Positions 11,546-21,160 of a stretch of 64,000 bases of DNA are shown piece by piece (within the stretch, counting starts at the first letter, position 1; each line of letters starts with the position of its first letter). The notes beneath the pieces were generated by a model. That model worked only from the letters and a program-made list of their open reading frames with translations, had not been told where the DNA came from and ran no database searches. The stretch lies in NCBI GenBank assembly GCA_024803745.1, contig JANJXV010000130.1:2532501-2596500 (forward strand). Reading direction: 5' to 3'. This DNA comes from Megascapheus bottae. Its lineage: Eukaryota > Chordata > Mammalia > Rodentia > Geomyidae. Both the position numbers and the translations under genes were made by a program.

Positions 11546-13642
11546 TGAAGTTGATTGTCATATGTTGAAAAGACCACAAAAACACAGTGATCCACTAGCC
11601 AAACCTGGAAGAGATTGAAGCATGATGTAGCTGATGCCTAGAAGGAAGAGCTCGCTGTGTGGTAGATATTAGATTTGAGAATGGTGATGAGAAGAAATGA
11701 ACCACGGGAAGATCCAGAATATTCCAGGAGAGAGCTTGGAGGAGCAGAAAGAAAGCATGGTGGCTAGACAAGGGAGAAAGGCGCAAGGGTCCACATCAAC
11801 TGGCTACATTTAAGCTCTATAGGAATCGTTCTCCAGTTCTCAGGGTCTCCCCTATCCTGGACCTCAGTTTCCCCGTGCTTGTATCAAAAAAGTTAAACTA
11901 GACAAAGAATAAGCACAACGCTGGTTCTATGGTTTGCATTTTCTGAAATCATAGGATTCAAATCCAGTTTCCCCCACTTAAGCCCTAAGAAAATACCCCC
12001 AGCATCATGTGTCACATTGCAAGCCCTGAGCGTGAGACGGTGAAAGACACAGCTTAAGCTAGGGGTTTTCAGTGTGTTCTCTCAGATATGCGGGTTTGTC
12101 TAAATGTAAACAAAGCAGTTTTTACAGGTAAGAGGCTAGATTTTTCTGACTCCAGGTTTTTCCAAGAATTTCAGATACACAAGGATGCTTGTAAAAAACA
12201 ACTTCCTACCTGTGTTTTGAAAAGTACTCCCCTTTAAAAATAAAATGACAGGAAGTGCTCACTGTGAAGGTGTCGGGAGAAACTAGTTAATTATCTCTCC
12301 CTTTCTCTGTCTCTCTTTCCCTCTCCTCCCACCCTCTCTGAGATAGGATCTTGCATCTTTACTATCATGACCAAATACATTCTGCTTACAAAGCATGATG
12401 ACAAAGAAGCAAAGCAGAACGTATTTGGTCCAAGAAGTAATAGAAGACAAAGATAAAAATCAACTGAAGACCTCTGCCCCTCTTTTTCTCTCACACACAC
12501 ACACCTCAAATACTCCCCTCAGATAGACCCAAGCACAACAGATGTACAACTGCTAATGATGCTCACTAACACAAGCTTCTATTCAAAGGCTTTCAACCCA
12601 AGTATTGATGTGACACACCCCTGTTCACACATGCGTACATATTCTTATGTGTCTGAGTACATCTGTGAAAAGCAAGCAAATCTACTCAGGTGCTTACGTA
12701 TACATCCAAACGCAAAACTTACATGTGCCTGCCCTAAGGAGCTCACATACTCACAAATGCACACATGATACAAACAAACCTATAACTTAACAGCAAAGTT
12801 GTGATTTGCATGCATCTAGGCTTGCCCTTAAATCCTGAGATACACAGACATCTGAAGACATGAGACAGGCCCACATACGTGAATACATATTCAACTAGGG
12901 ATGTAGACATACAATACACACAATCTCACTACCTCCTGGTACACACAACACACAGACACAATCACTGTACCAGCATGCATGCGTGTGCACACACACACAC
13001 AAGTTCATATTGCTTCCTGAATGACCTAAACAACAGAAATATAATTATTAAAAGGTTAGGCATGCATTTTGCTTCTGCTTTGTGGCTTTTTTTTCTGCTC
13101 TTAAATAGAAAAATCAATCATATCAAAGCGAGGGAAGTAGTAATAAAATAAGATGCAGGCTCATTGAAACTAAAGGCCTGGTGTCCATGTCTGTGAAGAA
13201 AAGGAGGCTGAGGTCGGGTTCTACCGGGAACTAACTGGCTGGGGGATGGGAGGGTTTCATCAATTTCTGGCCAGAGGGAGTCATTCGGTCCCACACCTTC
13301 ATATTAATTGCATCTCACATTTGTGATTCCTTTTAACTTTTGGGAGGAGTGGAGGGGTGGAAGACTCTCTTTCAAGTCTGCATTCCCTTTGGATTCTCCC
13401 ATCTCACACAGGGGTGAGGGGTGCAGTTGAAGAGGTCTGTGGTAGTACGTGCCTATCTGCAGTCTAAGACCTGCCGTACTGGGCTCCCTTCATTCCTTCA
13501 CCCCCAAAACAACCCACATACTCCAAGAAGACATTTTGATTGACTCAGAAAATGGGTTGCAATTTGACCCAATGAGATGAGCAGCAACTAACTGCTTACA
13601 GGAAGTGGGCTTTCTTGCTCTATGGGTAGCTCTGCCATAGTG
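11546..13642. other. Unassigned sequence with scattered CA-rich and pyrimidine runs
   Basis: It holds a pyrimidine run (12293-12334), a CA run (12491-12503) and diffuse CACA-rich sequence (12890-13000). Frames there such as 12879-13151 are products of the CA bias. No interspersed repeat was recognised. Confidence 0.5.
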
Positions 13643-13806
13643 TGAAGCCAGTCTGGGCAGGAGTGAGACTCTTACCTCAGATTAACCACAAAAAAAAAAA
13701 AAGCCAAAAGTGGAGATGTGGATCGAGTGGTAGAGTGCCAGGCTTCAGAAAAAAAAAAAGTTCAAGGACAGCACCCAGGCTCTCAATTCAAGCCTCAGGT
13801 CCAGCA
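13643..13806 (+). mobile_element. B1-Geo-type composite SINE, 5'-truncated
   Basis: It starts inside the head ('gaagccagtctgggcag') and keeps the linker, a run of A (13690-13702), the A-box region 'tgtggatcgagtggtagag' and the B-box 'aattcaagcctc'. A second A run (13749-13759) interrupts the tail. It is followed at once by a CA array. Confidence 0.85.
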
Positions 13807-13817
13807 TGTATGCATGT

Positions 13818-13821
<4 letters not shown>

Positions 13822-13867
<46 letters not shown>
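13822..13867. repeat. (CA)n microsatellite
   Basis: An uninterrupted CA array of about 46 bp lies between the tail of one SINE (13643-13806) and the A tail of another inserted in the opposite direction (13882-14074). Confidence 0.97.
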
Positions 13868-13869
<2 letters not shown>

Positions 13870-13881
13870 AGTGAAACATTT

Positions 13882-14074
13882 TTTTTTTGCCAGCCCTGGG
13901 CTTGAGCTCAGGGCCTGAGCACTGTCCTTGGACTTTCTCAAGGCTAGAGCTCTACCACTTGAGCCTCAGCACCACTTCCGGCTTTTTTTCTATGTATGTG
14001 GTACCGAGGAATTGAACCCGGGTCTTCATGCATGCTAGGCAAGCACTTTAACCACTAGGCCAAACTCCCAGCCC
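13882..14074 (-). mobile_element. IDL-Geo SINE
   Basis: A full-length minus-strand dimer: the complement of the ID-like head lies near 14000-14074 with the B-box complement 'attgaacccggg', and the Geo right monomer near 13890-13985. The flanks 'aacattttt' (13875 and 14075-14083) form a short target-site duplication. The left monomer is of the 'ggttaaagtgc' type, like 4624, 52929 and 54665. Confidence 0.93.
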
Positions 14075-14459
14075 AACATTTTTAATTCTCTATTTTTATA
14101 CAAAATAAACTTTTACTTCAGTAGAAGCTATATTTTAAATTCTGAGTGTAGGTCTCTTTCCTTGATGATGAACATACAGAGGGGTGTTGTCCCACATGTG
14201 AGTTCTTGGCCATGTTATCAGAGGGTAAAGAAACAATTCGATAAGCACTTTATCCTTAAACTATCACATCTAGTGCATTACACACATTTCCCATGGATGA
14301 TACTTGCAACCTCCCATGGGTTGGTGGAGACATCATTCCATCTTGAATCTCGGAGCGCTTGTAAAATCTCTCTTGCAGTTAAAGCAACCTGAATTGGGTT
14401 TTCAACTCCCTCCAGGCATCAGATATCGGATATGAAATTGGTATTAACTCTGAACTAGG

Positions 14460-14486
14460 TTGAAAGTTTCCTTTTGAAACTTTCAA
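14460..14486. other. Perfect inverted repeat (11-bp arms, 5-base loop)
   Basis: Arm 'ttgaaagtttc' at 14460-14470, loop 'ctttt', arm 'gaaactttcaa' at 14476-14486. An overlapping palindrome ('cttttgaaa', C, 'tttcaaaag') shares the right side. No host repeat was identified. Confidence 0.8.
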
Positions 14487-14569
14487 AAGAGAAGGAGATG
14501 CAAACTTGAAAACCCAGGTTTTTTTTTCACTGCCTCACCCTTAAGCAATCCCAACCAGTTGGCTAGTGT

Positions 14570-14622
14570 TCGTTGTCATTTTACAGATGAGGAAACTGAG
14601 GCTCAGGAAGGTAGTTAGTAGA
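14570..14622 (-). repeat. MIR core fragment (antisense)
   Basis: 'ttttacagatgaggaaactg' followed by 'aggctcaggaaggtag' is the complement of the conserved MIR core. Confidence 0.7.
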
Positions 14623-15180
14623 GGAAGCCACAACTTCTACCTCATTTTAATTCTAAAAAGGCATGATTTTCTTTTTTACCTTACTGTACCGGAGTCCATA
14701 AACAAACACCACACACCACAAGAAATGTGGAGTTCAGACAATAAGGAAGCGAACCAGAGGTGAAACCAAAGGCTCTCCTCTCTCACTGACTTCAACACAC
14801 TGAACTCTCATGCTCCCTGAACCTTCTGGAGACTCCAGCCCATGCATGACCTCTTCCAGGCCAACTCCTTAACCTGAAGACCGCTCTTGAGGAATTGTGT
14901 GCTTCGTTTTGATGGGGGTACCCTCACTTGGTTCCTGGGGACATGGATGATAAGGAGATACAAATGCACCGATTTCAAATTCCAGCCCTCCCTCCTCCCC
15001 AGATCTCTCACCTTGCTTCACAGATGTTTACAAGATGCTGGACTAGTACAGAGTGGCAAGGGGTGGGGTGTGCCTCACCAGCTGCTGCTCACATAGGACA
15101 TTTTTTTATTCCATAGAGAAATGCATTTAGGGGGTATATGAAGGGCCCTTCAAGTAATCTACATATACTAAGGGGTATGA

Positions 15181-15229
15181 GTGTGCGTGCATGCGTGTGT
15201 GTGCGTGCATGCGTGTGTGTGTATACACG
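15181..15229. repeat. Alternating purine-pyrimidine repeat (Z-DNA-prone)
   Basis: Forty-nine bases alternate strictly between purine and pyrimidine. They include two near-identical 'gtgcgtgcatgcgtgtgt' units in tandem, then 'gtatacac'. It contains several CpG steps. Confidence 0.85.
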
Positions 15230-15635
15230 AGTGTGTCATGGGGGTGGAAACTAATAGCAATAGAACATCTGGAGCCCTCAAAATGGTATTCTTGTTCTTA
15301 GTTATTTATTTGCCTCACAGTTGCTAGCTAGGTACTCAACTGCTGGGGTCATGCGTGCCTCCAGCTCATTCATGTGCTGGTTACTGGTCAACATAGGGTC
15401 CTACATTAAGTCAGGGTCCTGCCCAAGTTGTGATACTCCACTGTGCACTTGCCTAGGGTCCCTGGCGATGAGAGGAAGTATCATACCCAGCTACAGTGCT
15501 GAATAAGTGAGTGAATGAATGAATGAATCTCTACTGATGCTCAATGAAGGAAAACCGATGGTTTTAAAGCAAACCTAAATGGCTCAAATGGGGGTGCCAA
15601 ATGTGTGCCACTGACTGAGATACTCAGGAACTCTT
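15230..15635. other. Unassigned sequence with a short (TGAA)n run
   Basis: A 'gaatgaatgaatgaat' run lies at 15512-15530. Nothing else is recognised. Confidence 0.5.
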
Positions 15636-15717
15636 TCCAATCTGGCTGGCCTTTTATAGCAATTTCCTGATCTCCGCCTCTTAAGTAGCTAAATTTACAG
15701 GCATGAGCCATGCCCAT
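15636..15717 (-). mobile_element. B1/7SL-head SINE fragment (antisense)
   Basis: 'tctggctggcc', 'ctgatctccgcctcttaagtag' and 'acaggcatgagcca' match the complement of a 7SL-derived head. No right monomer is visible. Confidence 0.6.
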
Positions 15718-16221
15718 CTCAAAATGGTGTTCTTAGTGTGTGATTGAGCCTAAGAAGACATCCAGGAAATAGCAAGGCTGAGATAATGTGGGCAGATAAA
15801 GGGGTTCAAGCGAGGGTCCCAATTCCCCAAGGCCAGGTACACTTACCAAAATACGATTCCAATAAAGGAGGATATTTGATTCCAACAAAAAAATTGCCTT
15901 TGCTGTTCAGTGAGGTAAAACTGATTCTTTTAAACTGAAGTGGCTAGACGTGGGCTGCATCGTCAGCCCTTTGCCTTTGCCTTTATTCATTCATCATTCA
16001 CTTATTCAGAAACTTTTTTTTCCTGTACGTTAAATCTGTTCCTAGGAATAGAGACAAACTGCTAGCCCTGTAGCCATGTAATGATTTGGAATGTTTGCAA
16101 TGGTTTCAAATTATTTCATTGGGATTTTTATAAGCCAGGGAAGCTGTGTTCCAATGTCTAAAAAAGTAGGCAACAAAATCACATCGCATGAATTTTAAAA
16201 GTTATTCCACCACTCATTCAC
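15718..16221. other. Unassigned non-coding sequence
   Basis: A short 'ttcattcatcattcacttattca' tract at 15985-16008 may be an L2/MIR end. Nothing else is recognised. Confidence 0.45.
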
Positions 16222-16345
16222 AAAGAGCCTCCATTTCCACATCTGCTAAGCAAGCAAATGAAAATTCCCCAGGGTGGTAGTAAGGATTAAATAGTAAACA
16301 ACAACCATTCAGTGTTAGCAGTGTGCTTAGTTATAATAAGTACTT
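16222..16345 (+). repeat. MIR SINE remnant
   Basis: 'gcctccatttccacatctgc', 'gggtggtagtaaggattaaa' and 'gtgtgcttagttataataag' follow the MIR core and 3' part in sense orientation. Confidence 0.6.
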
Positions 16346-16683
16346 AACTTTTAGTTATTACTACCCACTAGAATATTCTACCTGAATACAAGTTGCTTCT
16401 CAGCACTTGGTCTAGAGTGACAAACGTTAGTCCTAACTCTCAAATACAAGCTCTTTATTTTCTAATGAGGAGCTTTGCTAAAAGAAAAAATAAAATGAAA
16501 AGAAATCCCATGGAAGGAAAAGTGACGGTTCTTCATTTAAATCTAGGAAAGCTTGATTAAGTCTCTTATAAGGCAGGAAAACAAAGGGCACATGAGGATG
16601 AATAAGAATAAACCCAAAATGGCACATATTTTCTCTAGATCTTCATAGATGGATATGAGAAACTGCTAAGGACTGAGGCATTT

Positions 16684-16872
16684 TTATTTATTTATTTTTT
16701 TATTGTAATTAGTAAAAGGGTCACATGATATTTGCCAGATAGAAGGTGCATTAATTCACATACATTGATACCCTTTCACATGTCTTGGTACCCATTTCTC
16801 TCCCCCCCACACCCCCTACCCGTCTTGGTTTTCCCCCCTTCCCTATCAAATTTCAAATATCCAAATACAAAT
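16684..16872 (-). mobile_element. 5'-truncated L1 (3' UTR only) with perfect target-site duplication
   Basis: A 189-bp insert lies between two perfect 15-bp copies of 'aggactgaggcattt' (16669-16683 and 16873-16887). It begins with a T-rich run, the complement of the poly-A tail. It then matches the same L1 3' UTR as the larger copy at 46457-47451 ('gccagatagaaggtgcatta' occurs in both). It contains no ORF2 sequence. Confidence 0.9.
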
Positions 16873-16887
16873 AGGACTGAGGCATTT

Positions 16888-17174
16888 ACACATAGACTAG
16901 AGCTTGAGACCCTTAGGGGAGGAACCCTAAGGTGTAACTTCTCTGAACACTATAGACACTTATTGAAATACTATTTAAGGAAATGGAAACATGTTGTTGA
17001 TATTGGTAGTGGTGGTACTGGTATTTGATTTTACTTTCATTTTTTTCTGGGGGGAGTAGAGAGGGATTGTAAAAAGGGAGAGAGAGAGAATGAGCAAATC
17101 CAACTATACTATTCAGTATACACTATGCGGAAAATGACCTATGAACTAGTGGGTGGGGATGGCAGGGGGAAACT
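16888..17174. other. Unassigned non-coding sequence
   Basis: Nothing recognised before the purine tract. Confidence 0.5.
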
Positions 17175-17327
17175 GAGGAAAGGGGAGGAAAGGGAAGGGA
17201 AGGAAAGGGAAGGGAAGAGAAGGGAAGGGAAGGGAAGGGAAGGGAAAGGAAGGGAAAGGAAAGGAAAGGAAAGGAAAGGAAAGGAAAGGAAATGAAAGAA
17301 AAGAAAAGGAAAGGAAAGGAAAGGAAA
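17175..17327. repeat. Purine tract, (GGGAA)n/(GGAAA)n
   Basis: About 150 bases almost without pyrimidines on the plus strand: GGGAA units first, then GGAAA units, directly abutting the 5' end of an IDL-Geo SINE. Serine/proline/phenylalanine-rich frames on the minus strand are artefacts of this repeat. Confidence 0.97.
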
Positions 17328-17503
17328 GGGCTGAGAATGTGGCCTGGTGGTAGAGTGCTGGCCTAACATGCACGAAACCCTGGGTTTGATAACTCAGTAC
17401 CACATCAACGGAAAAAGCCAGATGTTACTTTGTGGCTGCAGTGGTAACCTTGAGCACAAAGAGTCTCAAGGCCCAGGTCCTGAGTTCAAACCCAAGGACA
17501 GTC
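17328..17503 (+). mobile_element. IDL-Geo SINE, older copy
   Basis: The left monomer 'gggctgagaatgtggcctgg' with 'gtggtagagtgctggcctaa' and B-box 'gggtttgataact' is followed by the Geo monomer ending 'gagttcaaacccaaggaca'. More diverged than other copies and without an A-rich tail. Confidence 0.85.
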
Positions 17504-18201
17504 CCACAACTACTACTTGGCCACCGGGGTTAAGTTTTGAACACCACCTGACTCCAGAGTTTTGTGTTCCACCCTGGGCACCAATTCTTCGAATCTTAAT
17601 TAAATGGTTGTAAATCTGTCAGGGAAGCAAATCACGTGGCCTTCGGCACAATGCCGAAACGACACCTGACACATAGTAGATGTCTAAGACACAATGAATG
17701 AGTGAATGAATGAAATACAGACTCCACGAGTACTTCTTCCTCCTCCTCTACGACCTCTAAGGAAGTAGTGAGGCTTGGATTCTCATGCCTTCTCTTTGAA
17801 TCTGAATTTTCTTTTGTTCTTTGCATCCAATCTGTCCAAATGACATGCAAGCGTGGCTCCGTCCGTGAAGAATTCAGATCCTTAGATTTTAAAACAAACA
17901 CTGTCTCCCCTAAATTACTGCAATGGATTTGCCTGGGAAAGTGTGTGTCAGAGGGGTCTTTGCCCCCTTTGTGACTGCTACGGCCATGAGAAAGCTTCAC
18001 TGGTGATTACAGGATATTTGAGCCCTGGGATTATCTGGTGATTAGACTCCTCCTGGTGGCAAAGCTGTCTCCTAACAAGATTAATTTGGGGGCAACAAGA
18101 GGGTAATTATTAATGTATCCGGAAGGCGGCTCCAAGCACTGTTTCCCCAATGAGAGCAGATCTTTGTTTATTTATAGCTTCCTCTCAGGAGGAACATGGT
18201 A
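17504..18201. other. Unassigned sequence with an L2/MIR 3' end
   Basis: Apart from the L2-like end listed separately, nothing is recognised. A 122-codon minus-strand frame at 17632-18000 crosses that repeat and is not a gene. Confidence 0.5.
17645..17716 (+). repeat. L2 (or MIR) 3'-end remnant
   Basis: 'cacctgacacatagtagatg' followed by 'gaatgagtgaatgaatgaa' matches the conserved 3' end shared by L2 and MIR. Confidence 0.6.
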
Positions 18202-18256
18202 CAGGGAGAGGGAGGGAGGGAGGGAGAGAGGAAGAGACAGAGAGAGAGAGAGAGAA
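18202..18256. repeat. Purine tract, (GGGA)n/(GA)n
   Basis: Uninterrupted purines: GGGA units, then GA units. Confidence 0.95.
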
Positions 18257-19223
18257 CACCAGACCAAGGTGCACTCACAGAACTTGGAGGATAATTGATT
18301 GCTTCAAGTTCAAGGACTTTTGCAGTAAGCAAGAGCCTTTCAGACTCCCAGCATCCTCTGCTCAGGCAGTAGGCCAATGACAAAAGATCCACCATGAGCC
18401 CCCTGCCCGTGTCCCCTCCACCACTGCCTCCTTATGGACTTCCCCACTCTGTCCCCCTATCTCTATCTCCCCCCTCTGCCTCCATCTCTTGGCTCTTGTC
18501 CTGTCTACCACACCATGGCTGGAAAGACTTTGGGAAAAAAAAAACAACAGACACACCATGCATCTCCTCTCCAATGACCAGCTCCCATTGCAATCAGAAC
18601 AAAGCCTGATCCCCAGGAAACCACAAAGCCCTACTGGGCATGGCCCCCAATATTTCCTCAACCTTATCTCCTCTCCCACTGCAACCCACTTCCCTCCTGC
18701 TCTGCCAGACCAGTCACCAGCAGCAACTAAACACAAAGAGCAACGCACACAGCACCCTTTTAAGCACGGCCATCCTTCGTTTGTCCTGCTTTGCTTTCCC
18801 TCTTAACACAGGCTGGCACGCCGAGTGGCTGCCTCTTCTGAGTGTTCTGTACAGGACTTCACAAACTCTCAGTAAGCCAGTCCTGAGCCATTCCTTATAG
18901 GAGGATTCCCTCCCTGCCCCTGGCTGCAGAATTTTGTTCAGCCAATCAATACATAACCTTGTTTATTGTGTGTTGCTCTTTAAAGACCTTTTATCTAATA
19001 CACTGTGATTCATGAACGTTGAACTGTGGTTGGCAGCCACATAACTCAGGGCTGAACGAAGCTTATCTTGCATTTCAGCACTGTGTCAGGGAAACTTGAA
19101 ACAGTAAGCTCATGGACAGAAAACACAGGGAAGGCGAGCATCACAGTCCGGTCACATGTGTCTAAGGGTGGGCAAAGAAAAGGATGAAAGGCGAGTGTCC
19201 GTGACTCCCTCCTGGACTTTGAG
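18257..19223. other. Unassigned pyrimidine-rich sequence
   Basis: Around 18390-18500 it is C/T-rich, which opens several proline/serine-rich frames (up to 128 codons). No domain or repeat family was recognised. Confidence 0.5.
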
Positions 19224-19444
19224 AAGCTTAGGAGGCTGAGATCTGAGGTTCCACGTTCAAATCCAGCCTGGGCAGACAAATCCAAGAAAGTCTTTTCTCC
19301 AATTAAGCAATAAAAAGTTGCAATTAGGGGCACAGCTGAAGTAGTTGAGCACCAACCCTGAGCCTCCTCCATCCACCAAAAACCAGCAAACAAACCTTGG
19401 AGAGAATGTGTGACTGAGTTCAAGCTCTAATACTGGCATCAAAG
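19224..19444 (+). mobile_element. B1-Geo-type composite SINE, 5'-truncated and old
   Basis: It starts within the head at 'ttaggaggctgagatctgag'. The linker 'ttctccaattaagcaat' and the B-box 'gagttcaagctc' near 19417 mark the right monomer, which is heavily mutated. Confidence 0.75.
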
Positions 19445-21107
19445 AACAAGACAAGTAACCAAAAAACCATATACTTTTTTAAAAAATACTATGCCTCGAG
19501 ATATATGTTTTCATAATTTGTTTCCAAGAGACCATTTTTTTTTGGTAAAATGATTGCACACGGTGATCTTATCATTTGTTTTAAATCTACAAATAAAACT
19601 TTTTAACAACATAAAAACAAATGGACATTCAAGTGTGGAGTAGTAAAACTGGTAGAACATGGAGACTAACGCCTCCCTCTTGAACCTCAGCCCGGCCCAG
19701 CAGAACTACATGCATGTCTGTAAAAGGCTGCAGCAGTGCGTTGGGCATTGATCTGGGTGTTACCAATAACAAGGCAATTCCAAGACAGACATGTCCAATA
19801 TAGAGTCTGCAAGCCGTGAAAATGGATCTGTATCTCTTATCATCAGTACATGATCTGAGTCCCCCACCAGAATATAAACTCTGAGGGATTATGTTTGCCA
19901 CTATTTCTACTCACTGTTACATCTTCAACTGCTAGAACACAACTCTTAACCAATGTTGGCTGCCTTAGGAAGCCTGAGGCTCTGTAGTCCAAACACAGAC
20001 AACACCGAGAACATTTCCATAATTTGTAAATGTGCAGTGAGGCAGCAGGCATACACTGGGGAGGATCTTGAAGAATTGTCAGCCAGGTAAGTGGTGAATG
20101 TTGTAGGTGAGAAGCAAAAGCTCAGAGAAGGACATGGATGACCCAAGAAGACACACAGTTCAGTTGGAGCCGGAGAAACCTTCCTTTCCTAAGCCATGGC
20201 TCAGGCTTTCCTTCTGTTTTTGCTATCGGCCAGCACCTTAGAGATGGAATCTCCCTTATTACTGGGACGTCTCAGGGCATCTGGCTTTGTGGTTCAGAAC
20301 AAAGTGAGCGTTCAATAAATGCTGACAGATCAGATTACAGGAAAGGAAAGGAGAATTCCCAGAAGATCAAAAGGCAGCCTGCACTTTCAGCTAAAGTCAA
20401 TCACACCACCTGGAAGGACTGACTTAATTTTGAAGCGTTAACTCTCACTGGAGAAAAGTTCATGAGGAAGAAAGTAGGACTCTACCTACATGACTTCCAA
20501 GGAATGAAAAAGTAAACTCCAATTGGCTATAAAATGAACAAGAGAATGAGTGTGCGTGTGTATTTACTGACTTGGACAACAGAAAAGTCCAGAATTAGGA
20601 TGGATTTCAAGTGTGGTTTGCTACAGAGAGCCAAAACAGAGTTGAGTTTACTGTTTTGCAGCTCTGTTTCTCTGCAGTTCTCTTATCCATGTCTGCACAG
20701 TGGTTTCCATCATTGTAGAGTCCCAGAGAAAAGCACTGTACACTCCATGGTCCTCACCAAATATCCAAGATTCACTATGATTGGATGGGCTTATGTCACT
20801 CATCTACCCTTGAACCAATCACCTACACCAGAGAAGGGTTAGAAGCTGTTGATTGGCTGGGCTGAGTCATAGTCCATAAACATAGTGTCAGATAGAAAGA
20901 GGGGTAGGGAAATGACCTCCACAAAATGATCACTCTTTCAGTACACTAAGTAGTTAGGCGAGGCTAAACAGCTTCCAGGGACTCTCAAAATAGGAACAGA
21001 ATTTGAGAAACGGCTAGTTAAAAAAATAATTTTCCCTACCAAACATTATTGTTCCACATCTCTTGCTAAAGTATGGGGATATAGAGTTAAAAATCTTGAT
21101 CTTTCTT
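19445..21107. other. SINE-free sequence with L2 remnants
   Basis: One L2 3' end (19853-19960) is visible. 'gcgttcaataaatgctgac' near 20310 may be another MIR/L2 end. No gene signal. Confidence 0.45.
19853..19960 (+). repeat. L2 3'-end remnant
   Basis: 'ccaccagaatataaactctg', 'agggattatgtttgcc', 'ctcactgttacatcttcaac' and 'ctagaacacaactctta' follow the L2 3' consensus in order. Confidence 0.65.
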
Positions 21108-21160
21108 TCCTTTTTTTCCTTCCTTCCTTCCTTTCCTTTCCTTCCTGTCTCTCTTTTCTC
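21108..21160. repeat. (TTCC)n pyrimidine tract
   Basis: C/T-only run built of TTCC and TTTCC units. Confidence 0.9.

Larger units (their letters stand above)
14084..15180. other. Mostly unassigned sequence containing a MIR core
   Basis: Apart from the MIR fragment (14570-14622) and a perfect 11-bp hairpin (14460-14486), nothing is recognised. Overlapping frames of 60-70 codons carry no motif. Confidence 0.5.
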
